A DNA stretch of 64,000 nt. Source: JAGSOU01 sp049974865. Its GTDB lineage: Bacteria; Pseudomonadota; Alphaproteobacteria; Rhodobacterales; Rhodobacteraceae. Below, one piece after another: positions 53,225-63,820 of the stretch (positions within the stretch are counted from its first letter, which is position 1; each line of letters opens with the position of its first letter). Location of the stretch: NCBI GenBank assembly GCA_049974865.1, contig JBNGCX010000007.1:1-64000 (forward strand), given 5' to 3'. The translations under genes were made by a program, and so were the position numbers. Below the pieces are notes generated by a model. It saw only the letters and a list, made by a program, of their open reading frames with translations. It ran no database searches and was not told the DNA's origin.

Positions 53225-53982
53225 AGATACCCCTCGGCGCGGAAGCTCAGCTCGCGCGATTTACCGATAATCAGGTGGTCATGCACGCTCAGGCCCAGGG
53301 CCTGCGCCGCGGCCTCGATCTGCGCGGTCATGGCGATGTCCGCCTCCGAGGGCGTCGGGTCTCCCGAGGGGTGGTTATGCACCAGGATCAGGGCGCTGGC
53401 GTTCAGTTCCAGCGCGCGCTTGACCACCTCGCGCGGGTAGACGGGGACGTGATCGACGGTGCCGCGGGCCTGCTCCTCATCCGCGATCAGCACGTTCTTG
53501 CGGTCGAGGAACAGGATGCGGAACTGCTCGGTCTCGCGATGGGCCATGGTGGTGTGGCAATAGTCCAGCACCGCGTCCCAGCTTGAGATCATCTGCCGTT
53601 CCATCACCCGCGCCCGGGCCAGCCGGTGCGCGGCGGCCTCGACGATCTTCAGCTCCTGCACCACGGTTTCGCCCACGCCCCTGACCTCTCGCAGCCGGGC
53701 GGGCGGGGCGGAGAGCACGCCGTTGAAATCGCCGAAGCGGTCCAGCAGGGCGCGGGCCAGCGGCTTGACGTCCTGCCGGGGGATGGCGCGGAACAGCACC
53801 AGCTCCAGCAGTTCGTAATCCGGCATCGCCGCCGCGCCGCCCTGCACGAAGCGTTCGCGCAGCCGCTTGCGGTGGTCCTTGATATAAGAGGGCAGCCGCC
53901 CGCCCTTGGGCAGGGTCGGCGGCGTCTCCCCGGCCTCGAACAGGGGCAGGGGGGCCTCGGACATGGAAAAGGGCCGGCGCAT
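53221..53982 (-). CDS. radC: RadC-family JAB-domain protein
   Basis: This 253-residue protein has a helix-hairpin-helix region (LREVRGVGETVVQELKIVEAA) and a JAB/MPN metal-binding motif, LILVHNHPSGDPTPSEADIAMT (HxHx8SxxD). The role of RadC is uncertain; the older DNA repair name is not well supported. An N-terminal HTH-like part is present. It lies 42 bases after dnaJ on the same strand. Confidence 0.92.
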   Translation of the reverse strand: MRRPFSMSEAPLPLFEAGETPPTLPKGGRLPSYIKDHRKRLRERFVQGGAAAMPDYELLELVLFRAIPRQDVKPLARALLDRFGDFNGVLSAPPARLREVRGVGETVVQELKIVEAAAHRLARARVMERQMISSWDAVLDYCHTTMAHRETEQFRILFLDRKNVLIADEEQARGTVDHVPVYPREVVKRALELNASALILVHNHPSGDPTPSEADIAMTAQIEAAAQALGLSVHDHLIIGKSRELSFRAEGYL

Positions 53983-54024
53983 GGGCCGACCCTTTCAGAA
54001 TGTGCTGAACGTTTTGTTAACGGC

Positions 54025-55170
54025 TCAGCTCTTCATCCCGTCCCAGAAGCCTTTGACCTTGTCGAAGAAGCCCGAGGTCTCGGGGTTGTTGTGTTCGCTC
54101 AGCTTGTCGAACTCGCGCAGCAGTTCTTTCTGCTTGGCGGTCAGGTTGACGGGCGTTTCCACCGCCAGCTCGATGAACATGTCGCCGGTCACGCCGCCGC
54201 GCAGCGAGGGCATGCCCTTGCCGCGCAGGCGCATCTGCTTGCCCGACTGGCTGCCGGCGGGGACCTTCACGCGCGAGCGGCCGCCGTCGATCGTGGGCAC
54301 CTCGACCTCGCCGCCCAGTGCCGCGGTGGGCATGGAGACCGGCACCCGGCAATAGAGGTTCTGGCTGTCGCGTTCGAAGATCGGGTGATCCTTCACCTCG
54401 ATGAAGATATAGAGGTCGCCCGCCGGTCCGCCGCGCAGCCCGGCCTCGCCCTCGCCGGCGAGGCGAATGCGGGTGCCGGTTTCGACGCCGGCGGGGATGT
54501 TCACGCTGAGCGAGCGCTCTTTCTCGACCCGGCCGTTGCCGCTGCAGGCCTTGCAGGGGTTCTTTATGATCTGGCCCAGCCCGCCGCAGGTGGGGCAGGT
54601 GCGTTCGACCGTGAAGAAGCCCTGCTGCGCGCGCACCTTGCCCATGCCCGAGCAGGTCGGGCAGGCGCTGGGCTCGGCGCCGCTTTCGGCGCCGGTGCCG
54701 TGGCAGACGTCGCAGGTGACCGAGGCCGGCACCGTGATCGTCTTCTGCAGGCCCGAGAACGCCTCTTCGAGGCTGATGCGGAGGTTGTAGCGCAGGTCGG
54801 AGCCGCGGGTCGCCCGCTGCTGCCGGCCGCCGCCGCGCCCGCCCATGAAATCGCCGAACAGGTCGTCGAACACGTCCGAGAAGGCCGAGGCGAAATCGCC
54901 CTGGCCATAGCCGCCGCCCGGGCGCCCGCCGCCGCCCATGCTGCCGTCGAAGGCGGCATGGCCGAAGCGGTCGTAGGCGGCCTTTTTCTCGGGGTCCTTC
55001 AGCGCGTCATAGGCCTCGTTCACTTCCTTGAACTGGGTCTCGGCGTCGGGGTTGTCGGAATTGCGGTCGGGGTGGAGCTCCTTGGCCTTCTTGCGATAGG
55101 CCTTCTTGATCTCGTCGGCCGACGCGCCGCGCGCAACGCCCAGAACCTCGTAATAGTCGCGTTTTGCCAT
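54025..55170 (-). CDS. dnaJ: Chaperone protein DnaJ
   Basis: This 381-residue DnaK co-chaperone has a J domain with KELHPDRNSDNP (HPD motif, residues about 33-35), a Gly-rich linker (GGGGRPGGGYGQGD), four zinc-finger CxxCxGxG repeats (CDVCHGTG, CPTCSGMG, CPTCGGLG, CKACSGNG), and a C-terminal substrate-binding domain. A hairpin lies between it and dnaK. Confidence 0.97.
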   Translation of the reverse strand: MAKRDYYEVLGVARGASADEIKKAYRKKAKELHPDRNSDNPDAETQFKEVNEAYDALKDPEKKAAYDRFGHAAFDGSMGGGGRPGGGYGQGDFASAFSDVFDDLFGDFMGGRGGGRQQRATRGSDLRYNLRISLEEAFSGLQKTITVPASVTCDVCHGTGAESGAEPSACPTCSGMGKVRAQQGFFTVERTCPTCGGLGQIIKNPCKACSGNGRVEKERSLSVNIPAGVETGTRIRLAGEGEAGLRGGPAGDLYIFIEVKDHPIFERDSQNLYCRVPVSMPTAALGGEVEVPTIDGGRSRVKVPAGSQSGKQMRLRGKGMPSLRGGVTGDMFIELAVETPVNLTAKQKELLREFDKLSEHNNPETSGFFDKVKGFWDGMKS

Positions 55171-55197
55171 CAGCTATCTCCCTTTCGGGAACGCGAG

Positions 55198-55224
55198 GGC
55201 CGGCCCGGTGTCCCCGGACCGGCC
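55198..55224 (-). other. Hairpin between dnaK and dnaJ
   Basis: An 11-base arm (55198-55208) pairs with 55214-55224 with one mismatch and a 5-base loop. There is no T tract. It sits in the 72-base gap and may tune the DnaK:DnaJ ratio by RNA stability or partial termination. Confidence 0.5.
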
Positions 55225-55242
55225 GCAAGGGTTCCGTCGCGC

Positions 55243-57159
<1,917 letters not shown>

Positions 57160-57269
57160 AATACTCTACCTCTTCTTTCGGCGATGTTTTGGAGGGCAGA
57201 CCCTGAAAAGGCTTCCGCTCTCCGATCCCAAATACCGGGCGGGATTGTTCCCGACCGGGCTCTCGGGCG

Positions 57270-57298
57270 TATATAGGAGGGGGTACAGGGGCCTGCAA
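57270..57298 (-). promoter_or_regulatory. Probable dnaK promoter, heat-shock-like
   Basis: On the minus strand TTGCAG (57298-57293, preceded by C to give CTTGCAG) is followed after 17 bases, ending in CCCCCTCC, by TATATA (57275-57270). The CTTG start and C-rich stretch before the -10 resemble sigma-32 promoters. The dnaK ATG lies about 110 bases downstream. Confidence 0.55.
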
Positions 57299-57331
57299 GC
57301 CGGGCCGATTACGGAAATGTGAAGGAGCGGT

Positions 57332-57976
57332 ATGAAAGACCCAGTTGCCCCCGATAGCGCGCCCCGGCGCCCGCGTCCCGGTCTCGTGCTGCGCGGGGTC
57401 GAGGTGTTCGACGGGCTGGTTTCGGCCGAGGAACAGGCCGCGCTGGTCGAGGACCTGCGCGCCGTGATCCGGGCCGCGCCGCTGTTCTCGCCCATGACGC
57501 CCTATGGGCGGCCGATGCGGGTGCGCATGACCTCGGCCGGGCGCTATGGCTGGTATTCCGACCGGCGCGGCTATCGCTATGAGCCGAAACACCCCTCCGG
57601 CACCGACTGGCCGCCGATCCCCGGGCGGGTGCTGGCGCTGTGGCGGCTGGTGACCGGACTGGAGCGGGCGCCCGATTGCTGCCTCGTCAATTTCTACGAC
57701 GAGGGCGCAAAGATGGGGATGCACCAGGACCGCGACGAGGCTGATTTTGATTTTCCGGTGGTCTCGGTCTCGCTGGGCGACGACGCGCTGTTCCGCATCG
57801 GAAACCTGACCCGCGGCGGCAAGACCGAAAGCGTCTGGCTGCGGTCCGGCGACGTGCTGGTGATGGGGGGCGAGGCGCGGCTGGTCTATCACGGGGTGGA
57901 CCGGATCCGGCCGGGCAGTTCCACCCTGCTGCCCAGGGGCGGGCGGATCAACCTGACGCTGCGGGTGGTGGACTGA
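57332..57976 (+). CDS. alkB: Alpha-ketoglutarate-dependent DNA repair dioxygenase AlkB
   Basis: This 214-residue enzyme removes alkyl groups from DNA bases. It has MGMHQDRDEADFDFPVVSVSLGDDALFRIG (the HxD Fe ligands in HQD), ARLVYHGVDRIRPG (the distal His) and RINLTLRVVD (the 2-oxoglutarate Arg). This matches AlkB proteins well. The gene diverges from dnaK by 172 bases, so part of the dnaK promoter lies close to it. Confidence 0.94.
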   Translation: MKDPVAPDSAPRRPRPGLVLRGVEVFDGLVSAEEQAALVEDLRAVIRAAPLFSPMTPYGRPMRVRMTSAGRYGWYSDRRGYRYEPKHPSGTDWPPIPGRVLALWRLVTGLERAPDCCLVNFYDEGAKMGMHQDRDEADFDFPVVSVSLGDDALFRIGNLTRGGKTESVWLRSGDVLVMGGEARLVYHGVDRIRPGSSTLLPRGGRINLTLRVVD

Positions 57977-57982
57977 GCCGCC

Positions 57983-58804
57983 TCAGCGCTTGGCCTGCCA
58001 GCTGATCGAGGCGTGCTTGCGGGTGTAGAACTCGCCCATCAGCCCGATCATCAGCAGCGCGACCGACAGGTAGAGCGGGTAGCCGACCGAGGTGAAATGC
58101 GGGTTGTAGTTGATGAAGGTATAGCCCCGCGCCTGGTCGATGGAATGGAACAGCGGGTTCCACGAAAAAAATGCCAGCATGGTCGAGGGCAGGGTGTTGG
58201 CCAAAAACATCTTGCCCGAGGCGATCATGTTGGCCCGCGCATAAACTGTCGAGGCGATGCCCACGAAGCCGGGAAACCACGGTTTCACCGCCAGGAACAC
58301 CAGTCCGATCGTCACCCCCGAGAACCACGCCAGCAGCAGCATCCCCATCGCGCCTATGGGGTCGTGGATGTGGATGGGGGTCACCGCGGCGTGGTAGATG
58401 AACATCACGAAGACCATGGACAGGATCTGGATATACAGCGATCCCAGCGCCGCGGCGCTGATGGCGATGATCGTGTTCATCGGCGCGTGCTGCATCATCG
58501 GCGAGGCGGGGCCTTCGGATTTCACCACCGCGCTCAGCGCCTTGGTATGGGTCAGGAACAGGAAGATCCCCGACATGATATACAGCAGGAAATCGCCGCG
58601 CACCGCGTTGGTGCGCATGCCCAGCACCGTGAACATGATGTAGAAGGCCAGCACGAAGATCACGGTCTGCATCATGTTCAGCAGCAGCCCGATCAGGGCG
58701 TTGCCGTGGCTCTTGCGGATATTGCGCACGGTGGCGTGGTAGATGAGCGACAGAAGCTCAACCGCGCCACCCACGTGGGTCTTTGGTCTGCTGGGTTCAA
58801 ACAT
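57983..58804 (-). CDS. ABC-2 type permease for polysaccharide export
   Basis: This 273-residue protein has about six hydrophobic segments and the conserved pattern GIFLFLTHTKALSAVVKSEGPASPMMQHAPMN, with FSWNPLFHSIDQARGYTFINYNP, a KpsM/RkpT-like loop. It presumably exports capsule or LPS-type polysaccharide. The partner ATPase is not in the window. The start is ATG 58804; the ORF upstream is Arg-rich without support. It is convergent with alkB. Confidence 0.85.
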   Translation of the reverse strand: MFEPSRPKTHVGGAVELLSLIYHATVRNIRKSHGNALIGLLLNMMQTVIFVLAFYIMFTVLGMRTNAVRGDFLLYIMSGIFLFLTHTKALSAVVKSEGPASPMMQHAPMNTIIAISAAALGSLYIQILSMVFVMFIYHAAVTPIHIHDPIGAMGMLLLAWFSGVTIGLVFLAVKPWFPGFVGIASTVYARANMIASGKMFLANTLPSTMLAFFSWNPLFHSIDQARGYTFINYNPHFTSVGYPLYLSVALLMIGLMGEFYTRKHASISWQAKR

Positions 58805-58937
58805 GCTCGCCCACTGCTTTCCCCTGCGGCCCGCGCGGGTTGCCGTTCTTGTCCTGCGCGAGCATAAGGGAGTTGCGGAATTCTGACAATGTGCCGGGGC
58901 TGTCGGCCGGGCATATGTGCACATGAGGAGACGGGAA

Positions 58938-59735
58938 TTGGATCATCAGGAACTCGCGCGGGTCATCCGCCGGACGGCACTGGAAGCGGGCGCCAGGATC
59001 ATGGAGATCTACGACGCCGACGATTTCGAGGTGAAGACGAAATCCGACGAAAGTCCGGTGACCGAGGCCGACGAGGCCGCCGACGCCCTGATCTCGGCGG
59101 CGCTGAAGGCGGCCTTCCCGGACACGCTGATCGTGACCGAGGAGCAGGCCGCCAGCCATGCCGAGAGCGCCAAGAACTTCCTGATCGTCGACCCGCTGGA
59201 CGGCACCAAGGAATTCGTCAAGCGCCGGGGCGAGTTCACGGTGAACATCGCCTATGTGGAAAACGGCGTGCCGGTGCGCGGCGTGGTCTACGCGCCCGCC
59301 AAGGGGCGGCTGTTCTACACCCGGGCCGACGGCTCGGCGGTGGAGGAAGGCGGCGCGCTCGACCTCGACACGGTGGGCGAGGTGAAGCCGATCCATGTCT
59401 CCGCGCCCGACAACGGCGGCCTGGTGGTCGTGGCCTCGAAATCGCACCGCGACCAGGCCACCGACGACTACATCGCCAAATACGCGACCCGCGACATGAC
59501 CAGCGCCGGCTCTTCGCTGAAATTCTGCCTGGTGGCGACCGGCGAGGCCGATCTCTACCCGCGGCTGGGCCCCACGATGGAATGGGACACCGCCGCCGGC
59601 CATGCCGTGCTGCTGGGCGCGGGCGGCCGGGTGGTGCGCTTCGACGACCATAGCGAACTGACCTATGGCAAGCCGGGCTACAAGAACCCCTTCTTCATCG
59701 CCTACGCCCCCGGCGTCGAGCTGAAAGAGGCCTGA
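58938..59735 (+). CDS. cysQ: 3'(2'),5'-bisphosphate nucleotidase CysQ
   Basis: This 265-residue phosphatase hydrolyses PAP (3'-phosphoadenosine 5'-phosphate), a product of sulfation. It has SPVTEADEAADALI, VTEEQAA and the inositol monophosphatase motif VDPLDGTKEFVKRRGEFTVNIA. I prefer TTG 58938 because AGGAGA lies 7 bases before it; in-frame ATG 58923 and GTG 58917 also exist. Its presence beside polysaccharide genes could mean sulfated material, but that is inference. It overlaps the next gene by one base. Confidence 0.87.
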   Translation: MDHQELARVIRRTALEAGARIMEIYDADDFEVKTKSDESPVTEADEAADALISAALKAAFPDTLIVTEEQAASHAESAKNFLIVDPLDGTKEFVKRRGEFTVNIAYVENGVPVRGVVYAPAKGRLFYTRADGSAVEEGGALDLDTVGEVKPIHVSAPDNGGLVVVASKSHRDQATDDYIAKYATRDMTSAGSSLKFCLVATGEADLYPRLGPTMEWDTAAGHAVLLGAGGRVVRFDDHSELTYGKPGYKNPFFIAYAPGVELKEA

Positions 59736-60535
59736 TGCCCGCGCTGATCGTCATCCCGGCCCGCTATGCCTCGACCCGCTATCCGGGCAAGCCGCTGGTG
59801 GGCCTGAAGGGGGCCGGCGGACAGGTAAAGAGCCTGATCCGGCGGTCCTGGGAGGCGGCCACGGCCGTGCCCGGCGGACACCACGTGGTGGTGGCCACCG
59901 ACGACGACCGCATCGCCGACGCGGCGCGCGATTTCGGCGCCGAGGTGGTGATGACCTCGGAAACCTGCGGCAACGGCACCGAGCGCTGCGCCGAGGCCTT
60001 CGACGCGCTGGGCGGGGGCTATGACATCGTGGTCAATTTGCAGGGCGACGCGCCGCTGACGCCCGCGTGGTTCGTCGAAGAGTTGATCGCCGGGCTGGAG
60101 GCCGACCCGGTGGCCGAGGTCGCCACGCCCGTGCTGCGCTGCGACGGCGCGGGCCTGAACGCCCTGCTGGCCGACCGCCGCGCGGGCCGCGTGGGCGGCA
60201 CCACCGCCGTCTTTGGCTGGGACCGCAAGGCGCTCTATTTCTCGAAAGAGGTCATCCCCTATACCGGGCGGAGCTATCCGGACGGCGAGGCGACGCCGGT
60301 CTTCCACCATGTCGGCTGCTACGCCTACCGGCCCTCGGCCCTGGCCGCCTATCCCCGCTGGGAGGCCGGCCCGCTGGAACAGCTCGAGGGGCTGGAACAG
60401 CTCCGCTTCCTCGAACGCGAGCACCCGGTGCTCTGCGTCGAGGTGGAGGCGCGCGGCCGCCAGTTCTGGGAACTGAACAACCCCGAGGACGTGCCGCGCA
60501 TCGAGGAGATGCTGGCCCGGATGGGGGTGGAATGA
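59735..60535 (+). CDS. kdsB: 3-deoxy-manno-octulosonate cytidylyltransferase (CMP-KDO synthetase)
   Basis: This 266-residue enzyme activates KDO with CTP. It has LIVIPARYASTRYPGKPLVGLKG (nucleotide-binding N-terminus), VVVATDDDRIADAA, GNGTERCAEA and DIVVNLQGDAPLTP (metal site). The family is used in LPS core or in capsule. It overlaps cysQ and the glycosyltransferase gene at both ends (TGATG and ATGA). Confidence 0.88.
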   Translation: MPALIVIPARYASTRYPGKPLVGLKGAGGQVKSLIRRSWEAATAVPGGHHVVVATDDDRIADAARDFGAEVVMTSETCGNGTERCAEAFDALGGGYDIVVNLQGDAPLTPAWFVEELIAGLEADPVAEVATPVLRCDGAGLNALLADRRAGRVGGTTAVFGWDRKALYFSKEVIPYTGRSYPDGEATPVFHHVGCYAYRPSALAAYPRWEAGPLEQLEGLEQLRFLEREHPVLCVEVEARGRQFWELNNPEDVPRIEEMLARMGVE

Positions 60536-61821
60536 CCCCCGCGCCGCGGGTCAGCGTCGTGGTGGTCAGCCACGAACGGCCCGCGGCGCTGCGGCTCTGC
60601 CTGACCGGGCTGCGCTATCTCGACTATCCCGAATTCGAGGTCATCGTCGCCGCCGACCGGCCGGGGCTCGATGCCGTGGCGGCGATGGGACTGGGCGGCG
60701 CGGTGAAATCCGTCCATGTGCCGGACAAGGGCATCTCGGCCGCGCGCAATGCCGGGGTCGCGCAGGCCGCGGGCGAGGTGGTGGCCTTCATCGACGATGA
60801 TGCAGTGCCCGAGCCGACATGGCTGCGCCACCTCGCGGCGCCCTTCGCCGATCCGCAGGTCGCGGCGGCCGGCGGCTATGTGCGCGGGCGCAACGGGATT
60901 TCCTTTCAGTGGCGGGGCCGGGCGGTCGACGCGGCCGCGCGGCACAGCCCGCTCGACCTGCCGGGCAGGGCGTCGGCGCTGCTGGTGGGGTCGGCGGAAC
61001 GGGCGATCAAGACCGAGGGCACGAACATGGCCTTCCGCCGCGAGCGACTGGCCGCGCTGGGCGGGTTCGACCCCGGCTATACTTATTTCCTGGACGAGAC
61101 CGACCTGAACATGCGGCTGGCGCGGCAGGGGGCGGTGACGGCCCTGGTGCCGCTGGCACAGGTGCATCACGGGTTCGCCCCCAGCGCCTGGCGCAGCGCC
61201 GCGCGCGCGCCGCGCTCGCTCTACGACATCGGGGCCAGCAGCGCCCTCTACCTGCGGAAATTCGCCCCCGAGGGGGCGCGGGAGGCGGCCGTGGCCGCCC
61301 TGCGCGCCGAACAGCGCGCCCGGCTGCTGCGGCATATGGTCCGCGGCACGCTCGAACCCCGCGATGTCCGGCGCCTGATGGCGAGCCTGGAGCGCGGCCT
61401 GGCCGAGGGGGCCGCAAGGCCCCTGTCCGCGCTGGCCCCGTTGAGCGGCCCGGCGGCCCCGTTCCGTCACTTCCCCGCCCATCCGCCCGCGCCGCAGCGG
61501 GTGCTGGCCGGGCGGGTCTGGCAGGCGCGCGCCCTGCGCCGCCGCGCAGCGGACATGGCGTCAGAGGGCCAGCGGGTGACGCTGTTCCTGTTCGGTCCCA
61601 CGGCACTCTATCACCGCATGCGCTTCACCCCCGGCGGCTGGTGGGAACAGCGCGGCGGGCTGTTCGGCCGGTCCGGTCGCGCCGCGCCGCTGATCGCGCC
61701 GCAGCGCTTCGCCACCCGGCTGGAAGCCGAACGCCGCCGCCTTTGCCCTGTGCGACCCCTGTGCAACGAGGAGGCCACGTGCGACCCCGCACCGTTGCAT
61801 GACACCGGGGTTTCCCTCTAG
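60532..61821 (+). CDS. Family 2 glycosyltransferase with long C-terminal extension
   Basis: This 429-residue protein has a GT-A fold N-terminus: RVSVVVVSHERPAALRLCLTGL, FIDDDAVPEPTWLRHL (DxD) and GTNMAFRRERLAALGGFD, then TYFLDETDLNMRLARQG. From about residue 240 a Pro/Ala/Arg-rich extension has no clear family. It would transfer sugars in the surface polysaccharide pathway. The start overlaps the kdsB stop. A weak A/T-rich hairpin follows. Confidence 0.85.
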   Translation: MTPAPRVSVVVVSHERPAALRLCLTGLRYLDYPEFEVIVAADRPGLDAVAAMGLGGAVKSVHVPDKGISAARNAGVAQAAGEVVAFIDDDAVPEPTWLRHLAAPFADPQVAAAGGYVRGRNGISFQWRGRAVDAAARHSPLDLPGRASALLVGSAERAIKTEGTNMAFRRERLAALGGFDPGYTYFLDETDLNMRLARQGAVTALVPLAQVHHGFAPSAWRSAARAPRSLYDIGASSALYLRKFAPEGAREAAVAALRAEQRARLLRHMVRGTLEPRDVRRLMASLERGLAEGAARPLSALAPLSGPAAPFRHFPAHPPAPQRVLAGRVWQARALRRRAADMASEGQRVTLFLFGPTALYHRMRFTPGGWWEQRGGLFGRSGRAAPLIAPQRFATRLEAERRRLCPVRPLCNEEATCDPAPLHDTGVSL

Positions 61822-61926
61822 AAAAAGAAGCGCTTTTGTTTTTGCGCCGGAACCTGGGCGCGCGGGCCGGCGGAATTTGAGATTATACGAGGACGGCTGG
61901 ATAAAGCCGGAAGCGAGGACAAGCAG

Positions 61927-62820
61927 ATGAAACGCAAGGTCACCAAAGCCATCTTCCCGGTCGCAGGTCTGGGAACGCGCTTTCTGCCGGCGACGAAATC
62001 GATCCCCAAGGAAATCATGACTTTGGTTGACCGACCTCTGATCCAGTACGCGATCGAAGAGGCCCGCGCCGCCGGCATCCGGGATTTCATCTTCGTCACC
62101 TCGCGCGGCAAAAGCGCGCTCGAGGATTATTTCGACTGCAACCCGATCCTCGAGGCCGAGCTGCGCAAGAAGAACAAACTGGAACAGCTCGAGGCGCTGA
62201 AGGCCACCAACATGGAAAGCGGCGCCATCGCCTATATCCGCCAGCAAAAGGCGATGGGGCTGGGCCACGCGGTGTGGTGCGCCCGGCGCCTGATCCATGA
62301 CGAGCCCTTCGCCGTCATCCTGCCCGACGACGTGATCGCCGCCGAGAAACCCTGCCTGCAACAGATGGTCGAGGCCTATGAGGAGACCGGCGGCAACATG
62401 GTCGCCGCGATGGAAGTGCCGCAGGAAAAGACCAAGGCCTACGGCGTGCTCGACGTGGCCGAGGACATGGGCAACATGGTCTCGGTCAAGGCCATGGTCG
62501 AGAAGCCCGACCCCGCCGAGGCGCCGTCGAACCTGGCGGTGATCGGGCGTTACATCCTGACGCCCTCGGTGCTGAAAAGCATCAGCCGCACCAAACAGGG
62601 CGCGGGCGGCGAGATCCAGCTCACCGATGCCATCGCCGACCAGATCGGCACCAAGGAGGGGGTCTACGGCTTCCGCTTCCGGGGGCAGCGCTTCGATTGC
62701 GGCTCCAAGGCCGGGTTCCTGCAGGCCACCGTGGCCTTCGGCCTGGCGCGCGAGGACCTGCGCGAGGAGTTCGGGGATTTCCTCGAGGAAATGGTCTCGG
62801 TCAAGAAAGCCGCCCAGTAA
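61927..62820 (+). CDS. galU: UTP-glucose-1-phosphate uridylyltransferase
   Basis: This 297-residue enzyme makes UDP-glucose. It has AIFPVAGLGTRFLPATKSIPKEIM (nucleotide loop), VILPDDVIAAEKPCLQQMV, and FRFRGQRFDCGSKAGFLQATV. It supplies UDP-sugars for polysaccharide and other uses. The 105 bases upstream hold no gene; GCGAGGACAAGCAG leads into the ATG. Confidence 0.94.
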   Translation: MKRKVTKAIFPVAGLGTRFLPATKSIPKEIMTLVDRPLIQYAIEEARAAGIRDFIFVTSRGKSALEDYFDCNPILEAELRKKNKLEQLEALKATNMESGAIAYIRQQKAMGLGHAVWCARRLIHDEPFAVILPDDVIAAEKPCLQQMVEAYEETGGNMVAAMEVPQEKTKAYGVLDVAEDMGNMVSVKAMVEKPDPAEAPSNLAVIGRYILTPSVLKSISRTKQGAGGEIQLTDAIADQIGTKEGVYGFRFRGQRFDCGSKAGFLQATVAFGLAREDLREEFGDFLEEMVSVKKAAQ

Positions 62821-62836
62821 GAGACGGGATATTCCA

Positions 62837-63820
62837 GTGAAGCATGTTCTGGTCACCGGCGGTGCGGGCTATATCGGGTCGCACGCCTGCAAGGTTCTGC
62901 GCGCGGCGGGCTATGTGCCCGTCACCTATGACAACCTGTCCACCGGCTGGGCCGAGGCGGTCAAGTTCGGCCCGCTGGAGCAGGGTGAGTTGACCGACCG
63001 CGACCGGCTGGACGAGGTCTTTGCCCGCTATCAGCCCGTGGCGGTGATGCATTTCGCCGCCCTCAGCCAGGTCGGCGAGGCGATGCGCGAGCCGGGCAAG
63101 TACTGGCACAACAACGTCACCGGCTCGCTGTCGCTGATCGAGGCGGCGGTGGCGGCGGATTGCCTGAACTTCGTGTTCTCCTCGACCTGCGCCACCTATG
63201 GCGACCAGGACGGCGTGGTGCTGGACGAAAACAGCGCCCAGATGCCGCTGAACGCCTATGGCAAGTCCAAGCGCGCGATCGAGGACATGCTGGCCGATTT
63301 CGAGGCCAGCCACGGGCTGAAATCGGTGATCTTCCGCTATTTCAACGTGGCCGGCGCCGACCCCGATGGCGAGGTGGGCGAGTTCCACCGCCCCGAGACC
63401 CACCTGATCCCGCTGATGCTGGACGCGATCGACGGCAAGCGCCCGGCGCTGACCGTCTTCGGCACCGATTACGACACGCCCGACGGCACCTGCATCCGCG
63501 ACTACGTGCATGTGATGGACCTGGTCGACGCCCATGTGCTGGGCGTGAAATGGCTGGAGGATGGCAAGGACAGCCGGGTGTTCAACCTCGGCACGGGTAA
63601 GGGGTTCTCGGTCTTCGAAGTGATCGAGAATAGCCGCACCGTGACCAACCGCGCCGTGCCCTACGAGGTGGGCGAACGCCGCGCGGGCGATGCCGTGCGG
63701 CTGGTGTCGGGCTCGACGCGGGCCGAGGCGGAACTGGGCTGGAAGCCCTCCCGCTCGAACATGGAGAGCATGATCGCGGATGCATGGCGCTGGCACCAGT
63801 CCGGTCACTACGACCGCTAG
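62837..63820 (+). CDS. galE: UDP-glucose 4-epimerase
   Basis: This 327-residue SDR enzyme interconverts UDP-glucose and UDP-galactose. It begins at GTG 62837 with KHVLVTGGAGYIGSHACKVL (NAD-binding GxxGxxG), then VFSSTCATYGDQD and NAYGKSKRAIEDML (catalytic Tyr and Lys in YxxxK). CIRDYVHVMDLVDAHVLG is the family signature. It lies 16 bases after galU. The next gene overlaps it by 41 bases. Confidence 0.94.
   Translation: MKHVLVTGGAGYIGSHACKVLRAAGYVPVTYDNLSTGWAEAVKFGPLEQGELTDRDRLDEVFARYQPVAVMHFAALSQVGEAMREPGKYWHNNVTGSLSLIEAAVAADCLNFVFSSTCATYGDQDGVVLDENSAQMPLNAYGKSKRAIEDMLADFEASHGLKSVIFRYFNVAGADPDGEVGEFHRPETHLIPLMLDAIDGKRPALTVFGTDYDTPDGTCIRDYVHVMDLVDAHVLGVKWLEDGKDSRVFNLGTGKGFSVFEVIENSRTVTNRAVPYEVGERRAGDAVRLVSGSTRAEAELGWKPSRSNMESMIADAWRWHQSGHYDR

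Noticed and set aside
61822..61926. Hairpin terminator before galU
   Set aside because: The A/T-rich palindrome at 61822-61845 has a poor stem with few GC pairs, so I did not call it.
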